In this document: in pieces, positions 35,383-44,048 of the stretch
How the letters are laid out: each line of letters starts with the position of its first letter
Position numbering within the stretch: position 1 is the first letter of the stretch
Assembly (NCBI GenBank): GCA_050331695.1
Contig: JBHJGP010000025.1
Span: forward strand, 124,001-188,000
Length of the DNA stretch: 64,000 bases
Source of the DNA: JBHJGP01 sp050331695
GTDB lineage: Bacteria > Pseudomonadota > Alphaproteobacteria > Geminicoccales > Geminicoccaceae
Direction of reading: 5' to 3'
The notes under the pieces: model-generated
Database searches by the model: none
Told to the model about the DNA's origin: nothing
The model's input: the letters and a program-made list of their open reading frames with translations, nothing else
Translations under genes and position numbers: made by a program

Positions 35383-36330
35383 GTGCGATCAAGACCTGAG
35401 TCCGGTTTGGCGGTGGGCGGATCCGGTTTGGCCGAGAGCGCCGCGCGCGCCTTCGAGATGGCGGAGCGGACCCTTCGCCGGATCCGTGTGCCCCGGGTCA
35501 CAGCCGCGTCCGGTCGAGCCGGGTCGCTTCGGCTGGACGAGGTTAGACTTGGCGATGCCACGATCGGACGGATCACCGCCCAGGGGTTCGATGCGACCAT
35601 CGACACCGAAGAGGCCCTGCTCGACGATTTTCGCGTGGTGCTCAGTCTCCGGGCCGGCATCTCGTTCCGGGTCTTCGGCCGTGAGCGCAATCCGGCCGTG
35701 CGCTTCAACATTCCTTTCGACATCGGCACCGTGGCCATCCCCGATCTGGAGAACATCGCGGTGACCGCGCCCTCGGCGGTGATCACCGCCGCCCAGATCG
35801 ACATTCAGCCGGTTAGTAATCTCGATGTGGGGGCGGTTCAGTTCGACGACCTGCTGGTCGACGACAGTCTTCTGCCCGCTGCCGGGTTCGGCCTGGCGGG
35901 TCTTGCTCTCGGTCCGGTATCGCTGACCGATCTGGATCTGCCGGCCAGTTGGACCGAGGCCGTGAGCATCGGCGCGGTCACGCTGGAACGACCGCTGATC
36001 CTGCCGACCACCTTGATCACCGACCTCGAGCTGCCCTCGGTGGCGGTGCCACGCGTGTCCTCCACAGCCGCCATCCTGATCCCCGACGTTCGGCCTTTGG
36101 ATTTTCAGTTCCGTCAGAACCTGGTGCGGCTGTTCGGCATACGGATTGCGATTTTCGTCGAGCCGACGCTGACCATCCGAATAGGGGCATTGCGGCTCGA
36201 CAATGTGACGGCGTCCTCGTCCGTCGAGCAACTGATCCTCGAGGATATTCGGGCGCCTCTTAGCGTGCGCGGCGCTCGACTCGACGAGCTCACCCTCAAT
36301 CAGATCCGCGTCGAGCGGGTCGGGATCTGA
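35383..36330 (+). CDS. Repetitive beta-rich protein, copy 1 of a duplicated pair
   Basis: A 315-residue protein of unknown function. It starts at GTG 35383. It is built from recurring short strands with alternating hydrophobic residues (LDVGAVQFDDLLVDDS, IGAVTLERPLIL, DLELPSVAVP), suggesting a beta-helix or stacked-sheet fold. It has no signal peptide or membrane segment. Its end, IRAPLSVRGARLDELTLNQIRVERVGI, matches the end of the gene at 36652 (IQAPVTISGLRLGDLELNQVTVERIAV) at many positions, so the two are paralogues. It is followed 23 bases later by a small acidic protein gene. Confidence 0.75.
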   Translation: MRSRPESGLAVGGSGLAESAARAFEMAERTLRRIRVPRVTAASGRAGSLRLDEVRLGDATIGRITAQGFDATIDTEEALLDDFRVVLSLRAGISFRVFGRERNPAVRFNIPFDIGTVAIPDLENIAVTAPSAVITAAQIDIQPVSNLDVGAVQFDDLLVDDSLLPAAGFGLAGLALGPVSLTDLDLPASWTEAVSIGAVTLERPLILPTTLITDLELPSVAVPRVSSTAAILIPDVRPLDFQFRQNLVRLFGIRIAIFVEPTLTIRIGALRLDNVTASSSVEQLILEDIRAPLSVRGARLDELTLNQIRVERVGI

Positions 36331-36353
36331 TCCAACGAACGGGAACCGGCGTC

Positions 36354-36650
36354 ATGGGCGAGCACACCGAAACCGACAACCGTTTCGAGCAACTGTGGCA
36401 GCGAGCCGTGTCGTGCGCGGTCGAGCCGATGCCCGATCAAGACGACGGGGATGTCGAACTCTCCGCGGATCTGCTGATCGACTGGCTTCGGCAGATCGCC
36501 GAGAACTGCCGTACGAATGGGCTTGTCGACGAGACGGCCTACACCGAGCTTGCCCGGTGTAACGAAACCTATGCCCGCGTCCTGGGGAGCATCGATCCCG
36601 GTCGTTTGCGCCCGCATCTTCAGGCGCTGAGCGGACAGGATGAGGAGTGA
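36354..36650 (+). CDS. Small acidic helical protein, copy 1
   Basis: A 98-residue, mostly helical, acidic protein of unknown function. Its beginning, NRFEQLWQRAV, matches AEFEALWDEIG in the small protein at 37634, and both follow a large beta-rich protein, so large and small genes were duplicated as a pair. Its stop (36648-36650) lies one base before the next gene's ATG, whose AGGAG ribosome site lies inside it. Confidence 0.65.
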   Translation: MGEHTETDNRFEQLWQRAVSCAVEPMPDQDDGDVELSADLLIDWLRQIAENCRTNGLVDETAYTELARCNETYARVLGSIDPGRLRPHLQALSGQDEE

Positions 36651-36651
36651 G

Positions 36652-37611
36652 ATGTCGTCAACCGTAGCCAACCAGCGCTCAAATGAGATGACGCCCGCTC
36701 TTGACCCTGCGCTTTTGGACGCGCTCGACGGTGCTGACGATCAACGGCTGGGGATCGACCGTATCGCCTGTGCGTCAGGCCGCGCGGGCCACGCCGCCGT
36801 CGGACGAATCGACGTCGGCGAGGCGAGCCTGGAACGGCTGACCCTTGAGGGTCTCGCCACCAGGATCCACTGCGGCAGTGCGATCCTCCGCAACGTACGC
36901 CTGATCCTGGAGCTGCATTATACCGTGCACTGGAGCTATGATCTCAAATGGCTCGGCAGTGACAGCGGGATCAAGAAACTGGGCTCCAAAGCCAAGCCGA
37001 TCGAGTTGCACGACATCACCCTGCCAATGGTTCAGGACATCGATCTGGTGATCCCCGCAGCCTCGGTCGACGACGTCGATGTGGCGCTGCGCCCGATCGA
37101 CGATCTGGCGTTGGGCTCCACTCGTTTCGAGGGGCTGGCGATCGATGACACCCGCCTGCCATCCGATGGTTTCGGGCTGAGCGGTTTGGGGGTGGGTTCG
37201 TTCGAGATCGGCCAGCTGGCGGTGCCGGCGGCGGACAGCCGGTCACTGACGATCGACAGGGTTAGCCCCGACGCGCCACTTCGTCTTCCCGACCTGCGGC
37301 TCGAGGGCATCGATCTGCCGTCGGTGGCGATCCCGGACGCCAGCTCTGATGGCAGCGTGGCGCTGATGGGCATTCAGCTCGAGGCCTTCGAGGCGCCGGC
37401 CTTCAAGATCGGTGATCTGTTCAAGGCGACCTTCGTCACTGAGCCGGTGCTTCATCTGCAAATCGGCGAACTGGTTTTGGCGGAGCTGAGCGCATCGGCG
37501 TCGATCGACCGGGCGCGGGTCGAGAACATTCAGGCACCGGTGACCATCAGCGGTCTGCGGCTCGGCGATCTGGAACTGAACCAGGTCACCGTCGAGCGGA
37601 TTGCCGTGTGA
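36652..37611 (+). CDS. Repetitive beta-rich protein, copy 2
   Basis: A 319-residue paralogue of the gene at 35383, with the same repeating strands (LTIDRVSPDAPLRLPDLRL, IDLPSVAIPDASSDGSVAL) and the same C-terminal pattern. I chose ATG 36652 because a good AGGAG site lies 6 bases upstream; an in-frame ATG at 36640 overlaps the previous gene. No signal peptide. Function unknown. Divergence between the copies is high, so the duplication is old. Confidence 0.75.
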   Translation: MSSTVANQRSNEMTPALDPALLDALDGADDQRLGIDRIACASGRAGHAAVGRIDVGEASLERLTLEGLATRIHCGSAILRNVRLILELHYTVHWSYDLKWLGSDSGIKKLGSKAKPIELHDITLPMVQDIDLVIPAASVDDVDVALRPIDDLALGSTRFEGLAIDDTRLPSDGFGLSGLGVGSFEIGQLAVPAADSRSLTIDRVSPDAPLRLPDLRLEGIDLPSVAIPDASSDGSVALMGIQLEAFEAPAFKIGDLFKATFVTEPVLHLQIGELVLAELSASASIDRARVENIQAPVTISGLRLGDLELNQVTVERIAV

Positions 37612-37633
37612 ACTCAAGGCTTCGGAGAGACCA

Positions 37634-37861
37634 ATGTCCGATCCAGCTGATGCCAACGCCGAGTTCGAGGCGCTGTGGGACGAGATCGGTAAGAAGCGCC
37701 TGATCATCGGCGACGAGGACAAAAAGGCGGTTGAGATCCGGCTCGACGTCGATTTGTCGCCGGTCGCCTTGTTGAAGCGGCTCAACGATATGTCAGCGGA
37801 TGGTGTCCACGATCACCTACGCCGTCAGCTTGACAGCCTGTTGCACAAACGCCGCGATTGA
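37634..37861 (+). CDS. Small helical protein, copy 2
   Basis: A 75-residue charged helical protein (AEFEALWDEIGKKRL ... LLKRLNDMSADGVHDHLRRQLDSLLHKRRD), shorter paralogue of the one at 36354. Start ATG 37634 with GGAGAG upstream. It lies 22 bases before the DUF2235 gene. Function unknown. Confidence 0.6.
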   Translation: MSDPADANAEFEALWDEIGKKRLIIGDEDKKAVEIRLDVDLSPVALLKRLNDMSADGVHDHLRRQLDSLLHKRRD

Positions 37862-37882
37862 TCGACGACGACGCGGGGAAAC

Positions 37883-39088
37883 ATGACCAAACGCCTGGTG
37901 GTGCTGTGCGACGGCACGTGGAACACACCGGAGAGCGAGACCAATATTCACTGGTTGAACCAGTTCGCCCGCCGGGACAGCGATCAGATCGTCTATTACG
38001 ACGTGGGCGTCGGTACGGACTGGTACAGCGACAAGATCGGCGGCAATTTCGGCGTCGGCCTTTCTCGCAACGTCCGCCAGGCCTACAGGTTCGTGCTCGA
38101 GCACTATCAGCCCGGCGACGAACTCTATGTCCTCGGTTTCTCCCGGGGCGCGTTCACCGCCCGCTCGCTCTGCGGCTTCATGAACCTTGTCGGCCGGTTG
38201 GACTCAGAAGACGCCATTGCCCGCGCCTTCGTCTACTACCGGCTGCACGAGCCCGGCGAAGACGACAATATCTTCGAGCGGTTCATCCGGCCGACCTCCC
38301 AAGGGCCGATCTCGGTGCGTTTCGTCGGTGTGTTCGACACCGTGGGAGCTCTGGGACTGCCTTTCGAGATCGAAGATCGCAATGAGGATCTGAAACGGTC
38401 GTTCCTGGAATCCCTTCGTGACGGCTTCGTCGCCTGGGTCGATGGGCTGGGCGATCGCCTGAGACGCCCGATCAAGGGGTTTCACGACACGTCGCTCAGT
38501 CCCAACGTCGAGGAAGCCTATCACGCGCTGGCAATCGACGAGCGGCGGGCGTTGTTCGCACCGACCTTATGGACCCGGGCGCCAGGACAAGCGGTGAAGA
38601 TTGGCGCCCAGGACTTGTCGCAGGTGCGGCAGACGGTCGAACAAGTCTGGTTCGCCGGCTCCCATGTCGACATTGGCGGTGGCGATACCGAAACCAAACG
38701 CGAGGATCGGCTGTCCAATCTCGCGCTCTTGTGGATCGTCGAAAAGGCGGGTGCCGCCGGGATGACGTTCGAGCCCGGCTTCGTCCAGGACCTGCAGGAA
38801 TGGCGAACGAAGCTTCCCGGCGCCGCTCAGCACCTGTCGATGAACGACCACTGGCGAAAACTGCACCGTCTGACGGGGCAGGACGAGTTGATCAGGCCGA
38901 TCGGCAATCAAGCTCGAAAGGCACTGGATCCAAAGGGCTCGACCCACCCGCCCGTGCACACGGCTGAAACGCTCCACCAGTCGGTGCGCGAACGCCTCGG
39001 ACGGGAAGTCGTGATGATCAGCTCCGACGAAGGCCCGCAAAGTCGGGTCTATCAACCACCCAACATCGCCGGTTTTTTGTCCGTCTGA
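37883..39088 (+). CDS. DUF2235 family alpha/beta hydrolase (Tle1-like)
   Basis: A 401-residue protein opening KRLVVLCDGTWNTPES, with nucleophile elbow GFSRGAF (Ser87), GVFDTVGALG (acid) and WFAGSHVDIGGG (His). This is the DUF2235 fold, which includes type VI secretion phospholipase effectors (Tle1) as well as many proteins with no secretion link. No VgrG, PAAR or immunity gene is visible here. It is the last gene of the five-gene cluster and sits downstream of the beta-rich/small protein pairs. A lipid substrate is plausible from the family. Confidence 0.85.
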   Translation: MTKRLVVLCDGTWNTPESETNIHWLNQFARRDSDQIVYYDVGVGTDWYSDKIGGNFGVGLSRNVRQAYRFVLEHYQPGDELYVLGFSRGAFTARSLCGFMNLVGRLDSEDAIARAFVYYRLHEPGEDDNIFERFIRPTSQGPISVRFVGVFDTVGALGLPFEIEDRNEDLKRSFLESLRDGFVAWVDGLGDRLRRPIKGFHDTSLSPNVEEAYHALAIDERRALFAPTLWTRAPGQAVKIGAQDLSQVRQTVEQVWFAGSHVDIGGGDTETKREDRLSNLALLWIVEKAGAAGMTFEPGFVQDLQEWRTKLPGAAQHLSMNDHWRKLHRLTGQDELIRPIGNQARKALDPKGSTHPPVHTAETLHQSVRERLGREVVMISSDEGPQSRVYQPPNIAGFLSV

Positions 39089-39184
39089 GGCGGCTGTTTT
39101 TTCTGCGTTCCACGAGATCGGCGGTGGTTCCGGCAGTCGACAACCCTACGTGTTTTGGCGGTGGGATAAACAACGAACGAATAG

Positions 39185-39907
39185 ATGACCGACCAACGAA
39201 CATTGACGGTCCGAATCTGGCGAGGTGGTGAAACGGGAGCGCTTCACACCTACAGCGTACCGGCGCGGGACAATCAGACGGTCTTGGATGTCGTCACCGA
39301 GGTCCAGCGCGCGCTCGAGCCCTCGCTGGCATATCGGTTTGCCTGTCGGGTCGGGGTCTGCGGCTCCTGCGCCATGACCGTCAATGGCACGCCGCGCTGG
39401 ACCTGCAGAACCCACATCAATCGCGTGATCGGCGACGGCGTCATCACCATCGAACCGCTCCGCAATCTGCCGCGGATTAAGGATCTCGTCTGTGACATGG
39501 CGCCTTTCTTCGAGAAGTGGACGGCGGCCGGCGGGACCTTCGCGGGATCCCGGAGCCGGGCGGAACCGCCGGCACCAATCGATCCCATGTCACCCAAAAG
39601 ACGTGAAGCGGACGCCGCCATCGAGTGCATCAACTGCGCCGTTTGCTATGCATCCTGCGATGTTGTCGCCGCCAATCCGGGCTATCTGGGGCCGGCTGCT
39701 CTTAGTCGGGCCTGGACGCTTGTCAATGACGAGCGCATCGCCAACCGCGACGAGGTGAAGCAAAAAGCGCTTGGTGCCGACGGTTGCGGATCCTGTCATA
39801 GTCACGGTTCGTGTATGCAGAATTGTCCGATCGGTCTGAGCCCGACCCGGAGCATCGCCGGCTTGAAGAGGCTGAGCCTGCTGCACTTATTCGGAGCCGT
39901 GCCATGA
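39185..39907 (+). CDS. Succinate dehydrogenase/fumarate reductase iron-sulfur subunit
   Basis: A 240-residue SdhB/FrdB-type protein. It carries the ferredoxin-type [2Fe-2S] ligands in FACRVGVCGSCAMTVNGTPRWTC, then CINCAVCYASC and CGSCHSHGSCMQNCP, which supply the ligands of the [4Fe-4S] and [3Fe-4S] clusters. It overlaps the next gene by four bases (ATGA). The operon continues with two membrane anchors, the flavoprotein and two hydro-lyase subunits. Whether it works as a dehydrogenase or reductase cannot be read from the sequence. Confidence 0.88.
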   Translation: MTDQRTLTVRIWRGGETGALHTYSVPARDNQTVLDVVTEVQRALEPSLAYRFACRVGVCGSCAMTVNGTPRWTCRTHINRVIGDGVITIEPLRNLPRIKDLVCDMAPFFEKWTAAGGTFAGSRSRAEPPAPIDPMSPKRREADAAIECINCAVCYASCDVVAANPGYLGPAALSRAWTLVNDERIANRDEVKQKALGADGCGSCHSHGSCMQNCPIGLSPTRSIAGLKRLSLLHLFGAVP

Positions 39908-40233
39908 TCGAAGCTAGGCTCTTCGCGCTCCAGCGATTGACCGCGATTCTCCTCGCACCCCTGGTCATCATTCATCTGCTCTTGATTTTCTATGCTGTTC
40001 AGGACGGTCTCACCGCGGCCGAGATCCTTGGCCGAACCGAAGGCAGTCTTCTTTGGGCCAGCTTCTACACACTGTTTGTCGCGGCAGCGGCGGTCCATGC
40101 GCCCTTGGGCTTGCGCAACGTTCTCATCGAGTGGACCAGACTTAAACGATACACCGTCGACCGGCTGATGATTGGCTTCGCCATTCTTCTGTTCGCACTT
40201 GGTCTGCGTGCCGTGGTAGCTGTGACGTTATGA
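39904..40233 (+). CDS. Membrane anchor subunit of the SDH/FRD-like complex (SdhC-like)
   Basis: A 109-residue protein with three membrane helices (LFALQRLTAILLAPLVIIHLLLIFYAV, LWASFYTLFVAAAAVHAPLGL, MIGFAILLFALGLRAVV). Histidines in helix 1 (VIIHLLL) and helix 2 (AVHAPLG) could ligate heme b. Start and stop overlap neighbouring genes by four bases on each side. Confidence 0.75.
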   Translation: MIEARLFALQRLTAILLAPLVIIHLLLIFYAVQDGLTAAEILGRTEGSLLWASFYTLFVAAAAVHAPLGLRNVLIEWTRLKRYTVDRLMIGFAILLFALGLRAVVAVTL

Positions 40234-40589
40234 AGCGAGCGGGACAAGCTTCCGACCAGCGATTGAGCTTTTGGGCGGCGCGCGGGCACCGTCTCTCTGG
40301 CGTGGCGCTCAGTCTCTTCTTGCCGCTACATTTTCTGCCCCTGGGGCTCGCAATGGAGGGTGCGGAGGCGTAGGATGGCTATCTGGTCTATACCGATCTG
40401 ATGATCGTCAAGATCGCCGAATGGGGATTGGTCATCTTACTGAGCATCCACCTGGTCTTCGGGCTTCGCGTCCTGGTGATCGAATTCGCGCCGTGGCCGA
40501 AAGAAGGCGGGCTCAGGCTCGGCTGGATCATGGGCGGCGTCGCGATCTCACTGGCGCTGGGCCTCGTTTTTGTCATGCAGGTAGTCTGA
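40230..40589 (+). pseudogene. Second membrane anchor of the SDH/FRD-like complex, interrupted by in-frame TAG
   Basis: Starting at ATG 40230 (overlapping the previous stop), the frame reads RHRLSGVALSLFLPLHFLPLGLAMEGAEA, then TAG at 40371-40373, then DGYLVYTDLMIVKIAEWGLVILLSIHLVFGLRV to the TGA at 40587-40589. Together these make three helices with histidines in the expected places. The stop falls where relatives usually have a hydrophobic residue before DG, so a single substitution (for example TTG to TAG) explains it. As read, the complex would lack most of this anchor. Confidence 0.75.
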
Positions 40590-40590
40590 C

Positions 40591-42360
40591 ATGGAGCTCC
40601 AGCGTTCGCGAACCGATATTCTCATCCTGGGCTCCGGCGGCGCTGGTCTCTTTGCCGCGCTCCACGCCAAGCAAGCCGATCCCGACCTTGACGTCACGAT
40701 CGCCGTCAAAGGTCTTCTCGGCAAAAGCGGCTGCACGCGGATGGTGCAGGGCGGCTATAACGTGGCGCTGTCACCGGGCGACAGCATCGAACGCCATTTC
40801 ATGGACACGATTGTCGGCGGTAAATGGCTGCCACGCCAGGATCTTGCCTGGCGGCTGTGCACTGGCGCCGTGGAGCGGATCCGCGAGTTGGAAAACGAGG
40901 TCGGCTGTTTCTTCGATCGCAATCCGGACGGCACCCTCCACCAAAAAGCGTTCGCCGGTCAAAGTTTTGACCGGACGGCCCATAAATCCGACCTGACCGG
41001 CATCGAGATCATCAATCGTCTAATGGAGCAGGTGCTTAGCCTGGACGTTCGGCGGCTCGAGGAGCACCGGGCCATTGAACTGGTCCCGGCGAAGGACCAA
41101 TCCGGCATCGCCGGCGTGCTGCTGATCGATATTCGCACCGGCCACTATCATCTCGTTCAGGCGAAAGCGGTGCTCCTGGCCACCGGCGCCGGGCCGACGA
41201 TGTACCGTTTTCATACGCCTTCCGGCGACAAGACCTGCGACGGCCTGGCGATGGCCCTTCGCTACGGTCTGGCCCTACGCGACATGGAGATGGTCCAATT
41301 CCATCCCACCGGCCTGCTGGGCGGCCCCGACACCCGGATGACCGGCACCGTTCTCGAAGAGGGGCTGCGGGGTGCCGGCGGGCACCTTTTAAACGGCGGC
41401 GGGGAGCGCTTCATGGGCGTTTATGATGCGGCCGGCGAGCGCGCTACGCGGGATGTCGTCAGCCGCGGCATTTATGCCGAGATGCGGGCCGGGCGAACCA
41501 CGCCTATGGGCGGCGTCTACATCTCCATGGGTCATCTGGGCAAAGAGAACGTCGCAAAAACCTTCCCCGGCATGGTCAAACGCTGCGCCGATTGTGGTTT
41601 TGATCTGGCCGGCGGCCGGGTCGAGGTGGTCCCAACAGCCCACTACATGATGGGCGGTGTCGAGTTCGACATCGATTGTGCCACCTCATCGCCGGGCCTG
41701 TTTGCGGCGGGTGAGGATTGCGGCGGCGTCCATGGCGCCAATCGTCTTGGGGGGAATGGTGTCGCTAACTCGACCGTTTTCGGCGGTATTGCCGGCGACA
41801 GTATGGCCGCCTTTGTGGCCGGCCAGTCGACCTGGCCAGATCCGGACGAAGACGTCGTCGATAAAGCCATTGCCCGGGCTGAACACCCTTTCTCAAGGCC
41901 GCCCGGATCGGTCCACGCGCTGCGCGACCGGCTGTCCCACTCCATGTGGGAAGATGTTGGTGTCATGCGCGACAAAGACGGTATCGAGCGGGGCATGGGG
42001 CGGTTGAATGAGCTGTCGGACGAACTCCGGACCCTCGGAGTGGCGGACGGTGAGCGCGCTTTCAATCTCACCTGGCATGACTGGCTGAACCTCCAGAACC
42101 TCATCCAGATCTCGACGGTGATCGCCAAAGCGGCCCGGGCCCGCGAGGACAGCCGGGGCGCGCACTTTCGAGAGGATTTTCCCGAGACCGGTGAGCTGGA
42201 GCGGTCCACATACACCCGCATCACCAAGTCCGAGGATACACTTGAACTCGAGATGGTGCCGGTGACCTTCGATATCGTCGAGCCCGGGAAAAGCCTCCTC
42301 GGAGACGAACCACCGGTGCCCGCCGCTGCCGATCAGACAAAAACCAGGAGCGTCGCATGA
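40591..42360 (+). CDS. Succinate dehydrogenase/fumarate reductase-type flavoprotein subunit
   Basis: A 589-residue flavoprotein of the SdhA/FrdA/NadB group: ILGSGGAGLFAALHA, HPTG, EGLRGAGGHLLNGGGERFM, HYMMGGVEFD, FAAGEDCGGVHGANRLGGN. The region that binds FAD covalently in SdhA (SHTxAAQGG) reads GCTRMVQGG here, with Cys48 where histidine is expected, so FAD is probably held non-covalently. The gene sits one base after the second anchor gene and overlaps the next gene by four bases. Confidence 0.85.
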   Translation: MELQRSRTDILILGSGGAGLFAALHAKQADPDLDVTIAVKGLLGKSGCTRMVQGGYNVALSPGDSIERHFMDTIVGGKWLPRQDLAWRLCTGAVERIRELENEVGCFFDRNPDGTLHQKAFAGQSFDRTAHKSDLTGIEIINRLMEQVLSLDVRRLEEHRAIELVPAKDQSGIAGVLLIDIRTGHYHLVQAKAVLLATGAGPTMYRFHTPSGDKTCDGLAMALRYGLALRDMEMVQFHPTGLLGGPDTRMTGTVLEEGLRGAGGHLLNGGGERFMGVYDAAGERATRDVVSRGIYAEMRAGRTTPMGGVYISMGHLGKENVAKTFPGMVKRCADCGFDLAGGRVEVVPTAHYMMGGVEFDIDCATSSPGLFAAGEDCGGVHGANRLGGNGVANSTVFGGIAGDSMAAFVAGQSTWPDPDEDVVDKAIARAEHPFSRPPGSVHALRDRLSHSMWEDVGVMRDKDGIERGMGRLNELSDELRTLGVADGERAFNLTWHDWLNLQNLIQISTVIAKAARAREDSRGAHFREDFPETGELERSTYTRITKSEDTLELEMVPVTFDIVEPGKSLLGDEPPVPAAADQTKTRSVA

Positions 42361-43322
42361 TCGCCAACGTCGATATCGAGAGCGCGGCCTACGAGATCAT
42401 GACCAGGGCGGCGATCGACATCCCCGAGGACTATCTGACCGGCATCAAGGGGATGATCGACCTCGAGACCGGCGATCTTTCCGCGTTCGTCCTCAACGCG
42501 ATGGTTGAGAATTGGGAGGCCGCCACCGAGGACCGACGGCCCATGTGCGCCGATACGGGCCTTCCGCGCTACTATGTGAAGGTCGGCAATGAGGCGAGCG
42601 TTGACCAGGGCTTCGTCGGCGTTGAACGGGCGCTCCGCTCGGCCACGGCCCGGGCCACGACCGACGTGCCGCTTCGACCCAATCGGGTGCATCCCCTTTG
42701 GCGCGATGATCACGGCAACAATGTCGGTATCAACGCGCCGGAGATCGAATGGAGCTTCGAGCCGGACGCCGACTGGATCGAGCTGACGACGGTCCACAAA
42801 GGAGGCCTTTTTGGCAGCGACTATCGGATGCTTTTCCCGGGCGACGGCATCGAGGGTGTGAAACGCTTCTTGCTGGATACGCTGATCGCCTTCGGCAAAC
42901 GCGGCCTCGCTTGCCAGCCGGCGATCGTCGGTGTCGGTATCGGGGGGTCAAAAGACACCTGCATGCAGCTCGGCAAGCAGGCGGCCTGTCTTCGCATCGT
43001 CGGCGACAGAAACCCCGACCCGAAGATCGCTGATCTGGAGCTCGAGCTGAAGGAGCTAGGCAACTCGATCGGAATGGGCGCCATGGGCTTCGTCGGCTCA
43101 TCCATGGTCGTCGATTGCCACATCGAGGTCGGCCATACCCATACCGGCGGCATGCCGGTCAGCGTTCACACCTTTTGTCTTTCGTCGCGCCGCGCCACTG
43201 CTCGTATTCATGCTGACGGCGACGTCGCCTATCGCACCGATCCCCAATGGTTCACGCCCTATATGCGGAGAGAAACGATCGCATGGGAAAGTCAGACGGA
43301 ACGCTTGAAAAACACGGGCTGA
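42357..43322 (+). CDS. Class I fumarase/tartrate dehydratase-type hydro-lyase, alpha subunit
   Basis: A 321-residue protein of the two-subunit class I fumarate hydratase group (TtdA-like). Candidate [4Fe-4S] ligands are Cys64 in RPMCADTG, and cysteines in GGSKDTCMQLG and VDCHIEVG. The beta subunit overlaps its end by 40 bases. Being in the same operon as the SDH-like complex, it most simply acts as a fumarase (fumarate to malate), but a related hydroxy-acid dehydratase is possible. Confidence 0.85.
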   Translation: MIANVDIESAAYEIMTRAAIDIPEDYLTGIKGMIDLETGDLSAFVLNAMVENWEAATEDRRPMCADTGLPRYYVKVGNEASVDQGFVGVERALRSATARATTDVPLRPNRVHPLWRDDHGNNVGINAPEIEWSFEPDADWIELTTVHKGGLFGSDYRMLFPGDGIEGVKRFLLDTLIAFGKRGLACQPAIVGVGIGGSKDTCMQLGKQAACLRIVGDRNPDPKIADLELELKELGNSIGMGAMGFVGSSMVVDCHIEVGHTHTGGMPVSVHTFCLSSRRATARIHADGDVAYRTDPQWFTPYMRRETIAWESQTERLKNTG

Positions 43323-43966
43323 GGCTGCCGGTCGAGCCAGACGCGCTGAAGGAGCTTCGCCCGGGCTCGATCGTATTTCTGGAGGGCGTCGTCTACACCG
43401 CTCGGGAGGGGATCTATAAACGGGTCATGCAGGAGGGCTTCGCCTTGCCGGTCGACGACCTCGCTTCCCTCAGCAACGCCAATTTTCATTGTTCGCCTGC
43501 TGCGTCGCGCGATGCTGAGGGCAACTATAAGATCGGCGGCGTGACCGCGACGGCGTCGTTTCGTTTCTCGAAATGGATGGCTGATTGGCTCGACCTGACC
43601 GGTACCAAGATCATCATCGGCAAAGGCGGCATGCCGCGTGAGGATTACGAGACGGTTCTGGCGCCGAGAGGGGCCGTCTATCTCACGACCGTCGGCTATG
43701 GCACAGGCGCGCTCCTGGGCCGCGGGATCAAAGGCGTTCGCGACGTTTTTTGGCTCGATGATTTGGGTGTAGCCCAAGCGATGTGGCTGTTTGAGGTCGA
43801 GAATTTCGGCCCCTTCATCGTCGACAGCGACCTTCAAGGCCAATCTCTCTTTGCCCAGCAGGGGGATTTGGTGAACGACAAGATTGCAGCGCTCTATGAT
43901 GGCTTGAGGCCGCCAGCGCTCCATCGCTACGGCGAGACCGACGACCGTAAAAAAGAGGTCATGTGA
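43283..43966 (+). CDS. Class I fumarase/tartrate dehydratase-type hydro-lyase, beta subunit
   Basis: A protein of about 227 residues starting at ATG 43283 (MGKSDGTLEKHGLRLPV). It has FLEGVVYTAREG, NFHCSPAA, TKIIIGKGGMP and GAVYLTTVGYGTGAL, typical of TtdB-type beta subunits. It overlaps the alpha subunit gene by 40 bases in another frame. It closes the SDH-like operon; the glgE gene starts 82 bases later. Confidence 0.85.
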   Translation: MGKSDGTLEKHGLRLPVEPDALKELRPGSIVFLEGVVYTAREGIYKRVMQEGFALPVDDLASLSNANFHCSPAASRDAEGNYKIGGVTATASFRFSKWMADWLDLTGTKIIIGKGGMPREDYETVLAPRGAVYLTTVGYGTGALLGRGIKGVRDVFWLDDLGVAQAMWLFEVENFGPFIVDSDLQGQSLFAQQGDLVNDKIAALYDGLRPPALHRYGETDDRKKEVM

Positions 43967-44048
43967 GCAGGGCTTCGTTTATCTGAGCGAAAGGTTTTTG
44001 GAGCCTCCCGCGCGCTCGCGCATTAGTGTAGATCAGCGACGCATATCG

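Noticed and set aside
37883..39088. A type VI secretion lipase effector with immunity gene
   Set aside because: DUF2235 is shared with many non-T6SS proteins, and no VgrG, PAAR, adaptor or exported immunity-like gene is nearby.
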